DNA from: an uncultured Lachnospiraceae bacterium
Lineage (GTDB): Bacteria; Bacillota; Clostridia; Lachnospirales; Lachnospiraceae
Assembly (NCBI GenBank): GCA_910578645.1
Contig: CAJTQI010000006.1
Coordinates: forward strand, 1-64,000
Length of the DNA stretch: 64,000 nt
Reading direction: 5' to 3'
Below the pieces are notes generated by a model that saw only the letters and a list, made by a program, of their open reading frames with translations, was not told the DNA's origin and made no database searches. Within the stretch, counting starts at the first letter, position 1; each line of letters opens with the position of its first letter. Position numbers and translations under genes: made by a program. This document shows positions 1 to 7,794 of this stretch, one piece after another.

Positions 1-182
<182 letters not shown>

Positions 183-470
183 ATTTGCTTACTCTTTCTT
201 GTTTGATTCTGAACCTCTAAATGTCTGGCTTTCTTTCTACCCTTCCCCGTCCCCTTCTTTCCTGTCTACTCAGTCTTTCCGGCTCCGGGTCATTTACTGT
301 TTGGTTCGTATCTGTTCTTCCTTTTTACTTCTCTGATAATCCTTTAAGACTATCCGCTATCCCTTCAAGGACAGCTTCTTTTCTTTCTGAATTTTCAGGG
401 TTGCATTACTGTTTATTTGTCAAGGTTCTGTATGTGCCATGTCTTCGGCACTTCGCTGCCAAGCAGCTAA

Positions 471-560
471 CGGAGAAGGAGGGATTTGAACCCTCGCGCC
501 GCTATTAACGACCTGCACCCTTTCCAGGGGTGTCCCTTCAGCCATCTTGGGTACTTCTCC
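471..560 (-). tRNA. tRNA-Ser (anticodon GGA)
   Basis: The minus strand starts GGAGAAGTACCC and ends CCTCCTTCTCCG, so the acceptor stem GGAGAAG pairs with CTTCTCC. The anticodon loop reads CTGGAAA, giving anticodon GGA for UCC and UCU serine codons. A T-loop GGTTCAAATCC and a long variable arm, as expected for serine tRNA, are present. CCA is not encoded; the discriminator base is G. Confidence 0.97.
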
Positions 561-618
561 AAACGTAGCTAATGCTAATGATTCTATAAAAAATCTCGGT
601 TGGAGAGGTATCTCCAAG

Positions 619-704
619 CGGAGAGGGTGGGATTCGAACCCACGCGCCCTTGCGGACAAACGGTTTTCAAGACCGCCTCGTTATGACCACTTCGATACCT
701 CTCC
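619..704 (-). tRNA. tRNA-Ser (anticodon TGA)
   Basis: The minus strand starts GGAGAGGTATCG and ends CCCACCCTCTCCG, so the acceptor arms GGAGAGG and CCTCTCC pair. The anticodon loop is CTTGAAA (anticodon TGA, for UCA and related serine codons). The T arm GGGTTCGAATCCC and a long variable arm are visible. It lies 58 bases upstream of the other tRNA-Ser and downstream of a strong promoter, so both are probably one transcript. CCA is not encoded. Confidence 0.97.
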
Positions 705-744
705 GGATTCGCAGTACGCTTCTCTCTCGGTCAGCGCAAAAATT

Positions 745-773
745 ATTCTAGCAAAAAAGTTTTTCGGTGTCAA
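745..773 (-). promoter_or_regulatory. Strong sigma-A promoter for the tRNA-Ser/16S unit
   Basis: On the minus strand TTGACA (773-768) is followed by exactly 17 bases and TAGAAT (750-745). This is a near-consensus vegetative promoter about 40 bases upstream of the first tRNA. A second TTGACA-like hexamer sits just upstream. Its strength fits a stable-RNA operon. Confidence 0.8.
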
Positions 774-834
774 CTACTTTTTGTCAAAATTTTCAAAAAT
801 TTTTATTTACAGGAAATTCATGCGGAAAAAGCCA

Positions 835-1575
835 CTATCCACGGCTCAAAAATGCCTCGGCAACAGCCAGGTCTTCCAGCGTAGTAATCTTAATATTTTC
901 ATATGACCCGTGCACCAGCTTAACTCGTAAATCCGTAAATATTTCCACAGCCATGGCATCGTCCGTAATTTTAATTCCCTCAGAAGCCAGACGCTCTTTC
1001 TCACATATCAGTCTATGATATGCTTCGGTAATCAACGGCGTATGAAACACCTGGGGCGTTTGAATCTGCCATACAAGCTCCCGCTCCGGCGTCTTTGCCG
1101 CATATCCTTCCCTGTCAGCAATCTTGATTGTATCTTTCACAGGCATTCCCGCCACACAGGCTTTGGATTTTTGCACTTCCTCATAGCATCTTTTTAAAAT
1201 ATCCTCAGTCAGAAAGGGCCTGGCGCCGTCATGGATAAACACATATCCATCTTTATTTGGCACTTTTGTCCCTCCGTCTGCGATAACCTGTAAGGCATGG
1301 TATACGGAATCATACCGTTCCGCCCCGCCTTCCACCACCTTATCTATCTTGTGAAATCCATACCGCTTCACAATCTCGTTCTCCACATAAGAAATATCTT
1401 CCGCCCCGGTGACAAGAATACAGTCATCAATCACGGAAGATTGTTCTATCACATGCAGCGCATACCAGATTAACGGTTTGCCGCACAGGAGCATGTACTG
1501 TTTCGCCACACCGCTCCCCATACGCTTTCCACTTCCCGCCGCCAGCACCACCGCGGTACATCTCTTCTTCTCCAT
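835..1575 (-). CDS. ispD: 2-C-methyl-D-erythritol 4-phosphate cytidylyltransferase
   Basis: Transfers CMP from CTP to MEP in the non-mevalonate isoprenoid pathway, in the cytoplasm. The 246-residue product starts MEKKRCTAVVLAAGSGKRMG, with the nucleotide-binding glycine-rich loop at about residues 11-20, then HDGARPFL and the MPVKDTIK segment typical of the family. The open frame extends further upstream, but the ATG at 1575 follows AGAGGAAAGG at good spacing and begins where the conserved domain begins. It is downstream of tsaD, separated by a candidate structured RNA element at 1758-1846 and about 180 further bases. Length matches the family. Function is assigned from recognisable motifs only. 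Confidence 0.95.
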   Translation of the reverse strand: MEKKRCTAVVLAAGSGKRMGSGVAKQYMLLCGKPLIWYALHVIEQSSVIDDCILVTGAEDISYVENEIVKRYGFHKIDKVVEGGAERYDSVYHALQVIADGGTKVPNKDGYVFIHDGARPFLTEDILKRCYEEVQKSKACVAGMPVKDTIKIADREGYAAKTPERELVWQIQTPQVFHTPLITEAYHRLICEKERLASEGIKITDDAMAVEIFTDLRVKLVHGSYENIKITTLEDLAVAEAFLSRG

Positions 1576-1757
1576 ATCCTTTCCTCTGCCATCACTGAAA
1601 CATCCCCGGCCACACGAATCTCCATACATATCGCAAGCCTGCCTGCGATACTGCTTAAATAGAATCAGATAGTTCAGGCGTTCGATTTCTAAACGGATGG
1701 AGCACTGGTGCAACGATTATTTAAGTAATTGACAATTGTGCCCGTACTCCATGTTTT

Positions 1758-1846
1758 ACTCCATTTCTGCGCTGCTTTTGGTATCGAGTTTGTGGCAAGC
1801 AACGCGCAGACACAAATCTCGCGATTGAAAATTTTAATTTTCAATC
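1758..1846 (-). promoter_or_regulatory. Candidate pseudoknot leader RNA, copy A (tsaD-ispD spacer)
   Basis: Reading the minus strand: P1 is a perfect 24-base palindrome (1846-1823) directly after the tsaD stop. P2 pairs CGAG(A)TTTGTG (1821-1811) with CACAAACTCG (1794-1785). The P2 loop begins TCTGCGC (1810-1804), fully complementary to GCGCAGA (1772-1766). AAATGGAG follows at 1765-1758, a Shine-Dalgarno-like box, then an ATG at 1752 that opens only an 11-residue frame. Nearly identical copies precede the MATE gene and the GNAT gene at 38053. The fold and any regulatory role are inferred from complementarity. Confidence 0.6.
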
Positions 1847-1847
1847 T

Positions 1848-2882
1848 TTACTCGCCTAATCTTAAATTGGGCACCGCATTTAAATCATAACCATGCCGCA
1901 CACCCTTACGGTACTCATAATATGCCGCCGCGCCAATCATCGCCGCGTTATCAGTACACATCACAGGGGACGGATGGTAAAAAGTAATTTCCCGCTCCAC
2001 ACATGCCTTATCCAGTGCGCTCCTAAGAGCCGAATTGGAAGCCACGCCTCCTGCGATAGCAAATTTTTTCAAACCACATTCCTGCACTGCCTGCATGGAA
2101 TGTTCAACCAGGACATCTACCACCGCTTTCTGGAAAGAGGCAGCCACGTCAGCCTGACACACCTGGCGCCCCTTCATTTCGCAGGAATTGAGATAATTCA
2201 AAACTGCCGATTTCAATCCGCTAAAGCTAAAATCATAGACTGCATCCGCCACTTTTGCCCGGGGAAAATTGATGGCGTCCGGGTTGCCTTCTTTTGACAC
2301 CCGGTCGATTTTCGGTCCGCCTGGATATCCCAGGCCGATTGCCCTGGCAACTTTATCAAAGGCCTCCCCCGCCGCATCATCCCTGGTACGCCCAAGAATC
2401 TCATACGCTCCATAATCTATCACTTTAACAAGATGGGAGTGTCCTCCCGACACAACCAGACAAACAAAAGGCGGCTCAAGTTCCTGATTCTCAATGTAGT
2501 TCGCACTGATATGCCCTTCTATATGATGGACACCGATTAGCGGAATCCCAGACGCGAAACTGATTGCCTTGGCGGCCGATACGCCCACCAAAAGCGCGCC
2601 TACCAAACCCGGCCCATAGGTCACCGCTATGGCATCCATCTCATGCAAAACCATGCCCGCCGTCTGCAATGCCTCGCCGATTACCTGGTTAATCCTCTCG
2701 ATATGTTTTCTGGAAGCAATCTCCGGAACCACACCTCCATACAACGTATGCAGGTCAATTTGCGAAGAAATAATATTGGACAGAACCTCCCTGCCGTTCC
2801 TGACTACCGCCGCCGCGGTCTCATCACAGGAACTCTCTATTGCCAGTATTGTAATGTCTTCTTTTCCCCACGCCTTTTCCAT
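1848..2882 (-). CDS. tsaD: tRNA N6-threonylcarbamoyladenosine transferase subunit TsaD
   Basis: Catalytic ATPase of the TsaBDE complex, which moves the threonylcarbamoyl group onto A37 of ANN-decoding tRNAs. The 344-residue protein shows the Kae1/TsaD features in order: [15 protein letters not shown] at the N-terminus, the metal-binding histidines in HIEGHI (about residues 120-126), [21 protein letters not shown] and the C-terminal ASNSALR and CTDNAAMIG segments. The ATG at 2882 follows GGAAGGA. tsaB and tsaE lie a few kilobases upstream on the same strand, with rimI and rnz between, a gene grouping common in Firmicutes. The length is normal. Confidence 0.97.
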   Translation of the reverse strand: MEKAWGKEDITILAIESSCDETAAAVVRNGREVLSNIISSQIDLHTLYGGVVPEIASRKHIERINQVIGEALQTAGMVLHEMDAIAVTYGPGLVGALLVGVSAAKAISFASGIPLIGVHHIEGHISANYIENQELEPPFVCLVVSGGHSHLVKVIDYGAYEILGRTRDDAAGEAFDKVARAIGLGYPGGPKIDRVSKEGNPDAINFPRAKVADAVYDFSFSGLKSAVLNYLNSCEMKGRQVCQADVAASFQKAVVDVLVEHSMQAVQECGLKKFAIAGGVASNSALRSALDKACVEREITFYHPSPVMCTDNAAMIGAAAYYEYRKGVRHGYDLNAVPNLRLGE

Positions 2883-2926
2883 ATGTCCTTCCGTGTCTCT
2901 CTATAATCTCCCGATACTTTCATTGT

Positions 2927-2954
2927 GATATACCCTTTGTTCACTGAGGGTATC
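2927..2954. repeat. Short hairpin repeat (TACCCTCA...TGAACAAAGG family)
   Basis: A 7-bp stem ATACCCT/AGGGTAT closes a 10-base loop containing the word CAGTGAACAA (minus strand). Related words recur at 11371-11395, 12859-12880 and 32669-32723. It lies between tsaD and the upstream membrane-anchored gene. No T-tract follows on either strand, so terminator function is uncertain. Confidence 0.4.
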
Positions 2955-2964
2955 AAATCTATAG

Positions 2965-3537
2965 TTACTCGTTGACCAAATCCCAACCAAGTATTTTCCA
3001 ATGGTTGTCTTCATCTTTACGCAACACAAACTGCTCCATAGAGCGTTTAGTGCCATTCGTGCCCTGTTTAATACTGAACGTACAGTAAAGCCTGGCGCAC
3101 GAATAACCATCCTTCATGAACTCCTCCACGTCAACACTTGCAGACAGTACATATCCGGTTATCGTATAGTTACTCTCCTTCATGCTGGCAATCTCCGTGC
3201 GCAGGTCGTTCATATATTCTTCCTGCGACTTGTTCGCAACCAGCTCCGCATCATATATCTCCTGAATCTTTAGCGCCATCTGCTCCAATTCATCTTCCGT
3301 ATACTCCTCATTATAGAAACACTTGGTGATTTCGGCATAGTATTTCACGACTTCCTTGGGAGTTGGCGGATAGCTCTTCTCCAAATCTTTCTGCAAAACC
3401 TTCTGAACCGCAGTGGATTCCACAACCTCTTCCCCTGCAGGTGTATTCTTCCGGTTCAAATTTATGGCATATCCTACAACAATTGCGATAAGAATCACAC
3501 CGATAACGATAATAGTAATCACTCCAGAACGCTTCAT
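2965..3537 (-). CDS. Membrane-anchored protein of unknown function
   Basis: I do not recognise a named family. The 190-residue product begins MKRSGVITIIVIGVILIAIV, a single N-terminal membrane segment, followed by a soluble, charged, presumably extracytoplasmic domain. The middle part is rich in E, Y and K and ends with a predicted beta-rich region (residues about 120-190). The upstream frame opens earlier and would overlap rnz; the ATG at 3537 was chosen because it starts the hydrophobic segment. A GGAGG lies about 15 bases upstream, so a GTG start at 3549 is an alternative. It sits between rnz and tsaD, probably in one transcript. Confidence 0.75.
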   Translation of the reverse strand: MKRSGVITIIVIGVILIAIVVGYAINLNRKNTPAGEEVVESTAVQKVLQKDLEKSYPPTPKEVVKYYAEITKCFYNEEYTEDELEQMALKIQEIYDAELVANKSQEEYMNDLRTEIASMKESNYTITGYVLSASVDVEEFMKDGYSCARLYCTFSIKQGTNGTKRSMEQFVLRKDEDNHWKILGWDLVNE

Positions 3538-3559
3538 ACCTAATCCCACACTCCTCCGC

Positions 3560-4471
3560 CTAATCTTCCTCAAATAATAAATCTATGCTCCTGCCGTCTT
3601 TCGCGGCAACGGCATTTGGAAAAATTTTCCTTACATCCCGCATATACTCTTCCGGCCGGGTCAAAGACGGGCTGTAATGGGTCAGCCAAAGCTCCTTCAC
3701 ATCCGCCCTCCTTGCAAGTTCCGCTGCTTCATAGAAAGTCATATGTTTATACTCTTTCGCCTTCTGCTGCTTCTCCGGCTCACCGTACATACCTTCGCAT
3801 ATAAAAAGGTCTGCGCCCAGGGCGTTTTGCACAATACTTTCCGTCGGTCTGGTGTCGGTGCAATAGGTAACTTTAATCCCTTTTCTCTGTTCCCCAAGTA
3901 CCATATCCGGGGTATAAGTTCCGTTTTCCGTCTCTATTATCTCACCTTTTTGCAGACGATTCCAGTAATTTCTTGGAATATTGTATTTTTCTGCTCTGGA
4001 TACGTCGAATTTGCCCGTGCGCTCCACCACAATATTATAGCCATAGCACAGGACATTGTGATTCACCCTATAAGCTTCTATGCGCAAACTGCCAAGCGCC
4101 ACCGTCTGCTGCGCCTCAGACAATTCCAGATATTCAATTGTAAAAGGAAGTTCCGGTGCAATGACTCGCAAAGAATTAACTACTTTCGCAAGACCTTTGG
4201 GCCCAATAAGAAGAAGAGGCTGCGTTCTTTCCGCATTCCCCATCGTAAGAAGCATACCGGGCAAGCCGCTGATATGGTCCGCATGATAATGGGTAAAGCA
4301 GATAACGTCAATCGGTTTCGGGCTCCACCCTTTTTCCTTCATGGCAATCTGTGTTCCTTCGCCGCAGTCAATCAGTATGCTTTGTCCATTGTACCTCGCC
4401 ATCAAGGATGTAAGCCATCTGTATGGCAGCGGCATCATGCCGCCCGTGCCCAGTAAGCATATATCTAACAT
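3560..4471 (-). CDS. rnz: Ribonuclease Z (tRNA 3' endonuclease)
   Basis: Endonuclease that removes 3' trailers from tRNA precursors; relevant here because the nearby tRNAs do not encode CCA. The 303-residue metallo-beta-lactamase-fold protein has LLGTGG at the N-terminus, the zinc motif THYHADH (about residues 60-66), an exosite-like region in the middle, YCTDTRPT, and the late LTHYSP histidine motif. The ATG at 4471 (MLDICLLGTGG) is preceded by GGGAG; an in-frame ATG four codons upstream is also possible. Neighbours are t6A genes and rimI, so the block is translation-related. Confidence 0.95.
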   Translation of the reverse strand: MLDICLLGTGGMMPLPYRWLTSLMARYNGQSILIDCGEGTQIAMKEKGWSPKPIDVICFTHYHADHISGLPGMLLTMGNAERTQPLLLIGPKGLAKVVNSLRVIAPELPFTIEYLELSEAQQTVALGSLRIEAYRVNHNVLCYGYNIVVERTGKFDVSRAEKYNIPRNYWNRLQKGEIIETENGTYTPDMVLGEQRKGIKVTYCTDTRPTESIVQNALGADLFICEGMYGEPEKQQKAKEYKHMTFYEAAELARRADVKELWLTHYSPSLTRPEEYMRDVRKIFPNAVAAKDGRSIDLLFEED

Positions 4472-4565
4472 GTTTGCTCCCATTCCGCTGCCGCCTGCAA
4501 AAAGACACCCCCTCCATAGGGCACATTCACAAACGGCAGCCTGTTCCTATCACAGTCCGGGCAGC

Positions 4566-4814
4566 TTAGAGTAATTCTTTCCTTTCCCACTCTTCCACGG
4601 GAATCTGAAACTGTCCGGTTATTTTCCGATAACATTCCTCGCAAAGGTCAAACTTATGGCTCATACCGTCTTTCGTTCCAAAAAAGCCAAAATCATGCTC
4701 TACATGAATACATTCCTCTTTGAGAAATCCATTTTCTGCCAATAAAATTTTCTGGCAGCAATTACAGACTACTTTCACTAATTCAGGTTCTTTCTGATTG
4801 GTATAGACGCGCAT
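4566..4814 (-). CDS. Small protein with two CxxC pairs, function unknown
   Basis: The 82-residue product has CNCC near residue 18 and CEEC near residue 59, a spacing compatible with a small zinc-binding fold. Between them are HVEHDFGFFG and SHKFDLC, a mixed aromatic and acidic segment. I cannot name a family with certainty; similar short zinc-ribbon-like proteins are seen next to rimI and rnz in related bacteria, but I cannot verify that here. A clear GGAGG precedes the ATG at 4814. It lies between rnz and rimI on the same strand. Confidence 0.75.
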   Translation of the reverse strand: MRVYTNQKEPELVKVVCNCCQKILLAENGFLKEECIHVEHDFGFFGTKDGMSHKFDLCEECYRKITGQFQIPVEEWERKELL

Positions 4815-4913
4815 GGCAAACCTCCTGTAATGTTAATACATTTACTTATTCCGCTATGTCCCATTTTATCAAACAAAATGTGTGACAACAGTGGTAATTG
4901 TTCCATACGCTGC

Positions 4914-5348
4914 CTATCTCTTCCAAAAAATCATGGCGTCCTCCGTCGGTTTTTCATAAAACCCCGGACGGATTCCCGCCGAAACGAACCCGAGCTTTTC
5001 ATATACATGGATTGCGGCGGCATTACTCACTCTGACTTCCAAAGTGTACGCCGTAAGTCCTTCCCGCTCTCCTTCCCGCATCAAGTGCCGCAGCATTCCG
5101 GTAGCCACGCCCTGCTCTCTCGCCTCCGGGGCAACCACCACATTGGTGATGTTCCCTTCCCCGGCAATCATCAGCACGCCACAACCGCCCACAAGCTGAC
5201 CGTCTTTTTGCGCCACGTAATATCTGGCATCCTCTTTACGAATCATCTCTAAAAAAGAGTCCGCCGACCATGGCATCGAAAATGTCTCTTCCTCCAATTT
5301 ACTGATAAAAGGAACATCCTCGGCAGTCATTTTTCTATACGTTACCAT
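4914..5348 (-). CDS. rimI: Ribosomal protein S18 alanine N-acetyltransferase (RimI-type GNAT)
   Basis: GNAT-fold acetyltransferase; RimI acetylates the N-terminal alanine of ribosomal protein S18. The 144-residue product has the acetyl-CoA loop VAPEAREQGVATGMLRHL and the C-terminal VRVSNAAAIHVYEKLGF segment characteristic of RimI, followed by RPGFYEKPTEDA. The open frame continues 77 codons upstream, but that part lies in the repeat at 5370-5602, so the ATG at 5348 is preferred; GAAAGG is weakly placed upstream. It sits beside tsaB, the usual arrangement in Firmicutes. The specific substrate is inferred from family and context. Confidence 0.9.
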   Translation of the reverse strand: MVTYRKMTAEDVPFISKLEEETFSMPWSADSFLEMIRKEDARYYVAQKDGQLVGGCGVLMIAGEGNITNVVVAPEAREQGVATGMLRHLMREGEREGLTAYTLEVRVSNAAAIHVYEKLGFVSAGIRPGFYEKPTEDAMIFWKR

Positions 5349-5369
5349 CCATCTATCTGCCTTTCTATC

Positions 5370-5602
5370 CTGATTAAGGTACCAAAAGGTGCTATCATAA
5401 TCTTCAGTAATTTCGGGGCATGGACGTCCCGAAAAGCCCGATTTTCGCCCGGATGGCGAATAGAGGGCGGTTACGTCCGTTTCCATAGATTTTCCGGAAT
5501 ATTTTAGAAAATCCATATGACACAGACGGACACAAGAGAACATTTTATGCAATCTGCTCTTGCATCTTACAAAATGCACCTTTTGAAACGCCCGATTTTA
5601 TC
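5370..5602. repeat. MITE-like element, copy 1 (between rimI and tsaB)
   Basis: Terminal inverted repeats share CAAAAGGTGC (5383-5392) and GCACCTTTTG (5576-5585). The interior from about 5407 (AGTAATTTCGGGGCATGGACG) to the right end is closely similar to 7500-7690 of the second copy, including GGAATATTTTAGAAAATCCA. It lacks about 85 bases present at the left of copy 2. No transposase is encoded. It separates rimI from tsaB and creates the false long N-terminus of the rimI frame. Confidence 0.75.
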
Positions 5603-6358
5603 CTACAGATTCTGCGCCCGTTCACGCTCTGCCTGGGACAGCCTTAAGTACTCCGGTACATGTTCCGCCCCATCCACAAACTTTCCCTGCCTATAATATA
5701 CACTCCCAAGCACCGCGATACAAGCGGCGGACTGCCTGTTCCGGTGTGCGGGCGCAAGCGTATAAGGCACCTTCAACACTTCTTTCATCCGTCCCCTAAA
5801 TACCGGAATGCCGTCTCCGACGAAGACCATACGCCGCCCAAGTCCATTCAATTTCTCTGCAATTTCATCAAAAGACACCGCGCATTGTTCTTGTATGACG
5901 CGCATGTCATATTTACTGTCTGCATAAGTCAGAACCGCCTCCAGGCAGTCGCCTGGTTTGTTATCCACGGGAGTAAACTCATAAATTCCCGTATATACCT
6001 GGTTTCTTCTGGCATCCATAATCGGACAGACCACCCCATCCGTCCCATACATCTGATAGGCTAACCCCTCCAGCGTCGGCACCGGAATTATCGGTTTCTC
6101 CATGGCAAAAGCAAGTCCCTTGGCAGTAGCCGAGCCAATCCGCAGTCCGGTAAATGAACCCGGCCCCGCTGCCACCGCGATAGCGTCAACAGTGGCCAAA
6201 TCAAGCTCCACCATATTCCTAATTTCATCCAACATAGGAAGTAACGTCTGTGAATGGGTCTTCTTATACTGCACGGTGTATTCCGCAATTAAATTATCAT
6301 CCTCCGTCAGTGCCACGGATGCTACAAGCCCGGAACTGTCCAACGCTAATATTTTCAT
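5603..6358 (-). CDS. tsaB: t6A biosynthesis protein TsaB
   Basis: Non-catalytic scaffold subunit that pairs with TsaD in tRNA t6A37 formation. The 251-residue product begins MKILALDSSGLVASVAL and contains the family hallmark AAGPGSFTGLRIG (about residues 64-76) and PIMDARRNQVYTGIY. The C-terminal part is more variable, as usual. Start at 6358 has an upstream AGGGA and no alternative start nearby. It follows tsaE with a 23-base gap, so the two are probably co-transcribed; the repeat at 5370-5602 lies directly at its 3' end. Confidence 0.95.
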   Translation of the reverse strand: MKILALDSSGLVASVALTEDDNLIAEYTVQYKKTHSQTLLPMLDEIRNMVELDLATVDAIAVAAGPGSFTGLRIGSATAKGLAFAMEKPIIPVPTLEGLAYQMYGTDGVVCPIMDARRNQVYTGIYEFTPVDNKPGDCLEAVLTYADSKYDMRVIQEQCAVSFDEIAEKLNGLGRRMVFVGDGIPVFRGRMKEVLKVPYTLAPAHRNRQSAACIAVLGSVYYRQGKFVDGAEHVPEYLRLSQAERERAQNL

Positions 6359-6381
6359 AAAAATCCCTCATTGTACCCTGT

Positions 6382-6804
6382 TTATGCCAGGGTAATCTTC
6401 CGGTAATCGTATCCCTTCGCCAAGTCTTTTTCAATCACAATCTTCCGGCAATTCTCAGGGAGAATCTCTTCAATCAGGTTCGCCCATTCAATCAGGCAGA
6501 CACCCTCTCCATAGAAATAATCCTCATAGCCGACCTCTTCCATCTCTTCCGCATCACCGATACGGTACACGTCAAAATGATAGAATGCAAGCCTGCCTTC
6601 CTCATAAATCTGTATAATCGTAAAAGTCGGGCTGCAAATCGGCTCCACAATGCCAAGTCCGGCCGCAACGCCCTGTGTCAGCACGGTTTTGCCTACGCCA
6701 AGGTCCCCAACCAACGTGTAAACCTCCCCCGCTTTGGCCTGCTGCCCGATTTTTCTCCCAAGCTCATATGTTTCCTCGGCGCTGTAAGTCTCTATAATAT
6801 CCAT
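6382..6804 (-). CDS. tsaE: t6A biosynthesis ATPase TsaE
   Basis: P-loop ATPase that resets the TsaBD complex. The 140-residue product contains the Walker A motif GDLGVGKT (about residues 33-40), the SPTFTI switch segment, YHFDVYR and the IEWANL motif. The frame is open further upstream, but the ATG at 6804 begins at the family N-terminus (MDIIETYSAEET), so the extra 21 codons were excluded. The upstream gene ends at 6815, only 10 bases away. With tsaB and tsaD the window carries the dedicated Tsa proteins apart from TsaC. Confidence 0.95.
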   Translation of the reverse strand: MDIIETYSAEETYELGRKIGQQAKAGEVYTLVGDLGVGKTVLTQGVAAGLGIVEPICSPTFTIIQIYEEGRLAFYHFDVYRIGDAEEMEEVGYEDYFYGEGVCLIEWANLIEEILPENCRKIVIEKDLAKGYDYRKITLA

Positions 6805-6814
6805 TGTTTCTTTT

Positions 6815-7294
6815 TTATCCCCTAATCTTAACTTTCTTCGGCGGCATATGTGTAGAGATAATCTCAATCACCTTATATTTATTGTCCCCCAAATCCCTCT
6901 TAGGAAAAATACACGCACTGGTGCGCGTCGTATACACCACTATGCTGTGCATGGTGGACACCGCCTTAAACATGCCGTCCCACCCCATCTTCTCCACCGT
7001 GTCGTCCTGGGACACTTCAATACCTTCATCCGTTAACCGGTAATGCAACGGTTTCTTGAAAGCCGGCGTGCCAAGCGCCTGCTGCCTGGATTTGATAAAA
7101 AGCGTCCAGGGAAGATACAGTAAGATAACCACCCCGATAATCAAGCAAATAGGCTGCTTGTTGGAGGCAAATAGCACCAACATCAAAGCTCCCACAAGGG
7201 AACCCATAATTCCTGCCATACTGTTATAGGTATGATGCAGCATGTAGTCATACAATATATTAGAAGTAATTTTAACATCAAATTCGATTTCCAT
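6815..7294 (-). CDS. YcxB-like membrane protein
   Basis: The 159-residue product begins MEIEFDVKITSNILYDYMLHH, has two adjacent hydrophobic segments (about residues 28-46 and 50-68), and ends with a domain resembling the YcxB-like C-terminal family (LTDEGIEVSQ, W, VYTTRTSACIFPKRDL). That family has no established biochemical role. The ATG at 7294 is preceded by GAGGTG; a longer frame starts inside repeat sequence and was rejected. It is immediately upstream of tsaE and probably heads that transcript. Confidence 0.8.
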   Translation of the reverse strand: MEIEFDVKITSNILYDYMLHHTYNSMAGIMGSLVGALMLVLFASNKQPICLIIGVVILLYLPWTLFIKSRQQALGTPAFKKPLHYRLTDEGIEVSQDDTVEKMGWDGMFKAVSTMHSIVVYTTRTSACIFPKRDLGDNKYKVIEIISTHMPPKKVKIRG

Positions 7295-7311
7295 AAATGA
7301 CTCACACCTCA

Positions 7312-7377
7312 TAAAAAAACGAGCTTTGCTCATTTGCGAGATTTGCCTCCGGCAAACTCGGATAAGCGGAGAAATTT
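7312..7377 (+). repeat. Pseudoknot-type repeat, short class, copy 1
   Basis: P1 AAACGAGC/GCTCATTT is followed by P2 CGAGATTTGC (7337-7346) and GCAAACTCG (7352-7360). The 5-base loop CTCCG (7347-7351) is complementary to CGGAG at 7367-7371, after which AAATTTCC follows. The architecture matches the longer copies upstream of genes, but here the next sequence is the MITE-like element, not a gene. Copies of the same type are at 29484, 36975 and 38644. Confidence 0.65.
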
Positions 7378-7698
7378 CCTATATGGATTAGGGTGTCAAA
7401 AGGTGCCATCATAAAATTTCACTGACAGATTGCATAAAATGTTCACGAAGTTGTCCTTCGCAGGAATATGTGATTTTCTTAATATTCCGTGAAGTTTCCA
7501 GTAATTTCGGGGCATGGACGCCCCGAAAAGCCCGATGTTCGCCTGGATGGCGAATAGAGGGTGCTTACGTCCGTTTCCTTAAATTTCCCGGAATATTTTA
7601 GAAAATCCATATGACGGAGACTGACACAAGGGAACATTTTATGCAATTTGCCCTCACAACTTATAAAATGCAGCTTTTGACACTCTAATCCTATATGG
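7378..7698. repeat. MITE-like element, copy 2 (full length)
   Basis: About 320 bp bounded by imperfect inverted repeats of roughly 30 bp: CCTATATGGATTAGGGTGTC at the left and, on the other strand at the right, CCATATAGGATTAGAGTGTC, both followed by AAAAG and a TGC. The interior has nested hairpins (for example GGAATAT/ATATTCC near 7460-7490) and no coding capacity. Copy 1 is at 5370-5602; fragments are at 37075, 38595 and 60531. Size, inverted ends and lack of genes fit a miniature inverted-repeat element mobilised in trans. Confidence 0.75.
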
Positions 7699-7701
7699 TG
7701 A

Positions 7702-7726
7702 AAAGCACCTACATTGTAGGCGCTTT
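7702..7726 (-). terminator. Terminator downstream of the GNAT gene
   Basis: AAAGCGCCTACA pairs with TGTAGGTGCTTT, a tight hairpin followed on the minus strand by a short T run. It is about 70 bases beyond the stop of the gene at 7795 and likely ends the blaI-M56-GNAT transcript. The 7727-7794 spacer is AT-rich and otherwise empty. Confidence 0.6.
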
Positions 7727-7794
7727 CTTTACTTAATTTTTATTATACTGCAATTTGGGCAAAGTGCAAGCAAAAAGAAATATCTCCGTCACAT

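Noticed and set aside
183..470. Promoter for the 16S gene between tRNA-Ser and 16S
   Set aside because: A TTGACA near 415-420 has no -10 box at a suitable distance; the strong promoter is upstream of the tRNAs.
1717..1752. 11-residue leader peptide after copy A
   Set aside because: Start has an SD-like box but the frame is very short and has no visible link to ispD 140 bases downstream; kept only as a remark.
4914..5579. Long form of the rimI frame with 77 extra N-terminal codons
   Set aside because: The extension lies in the MITE-like repeat at 5370-5602 and RimI homology begins at the ATG at 5348.
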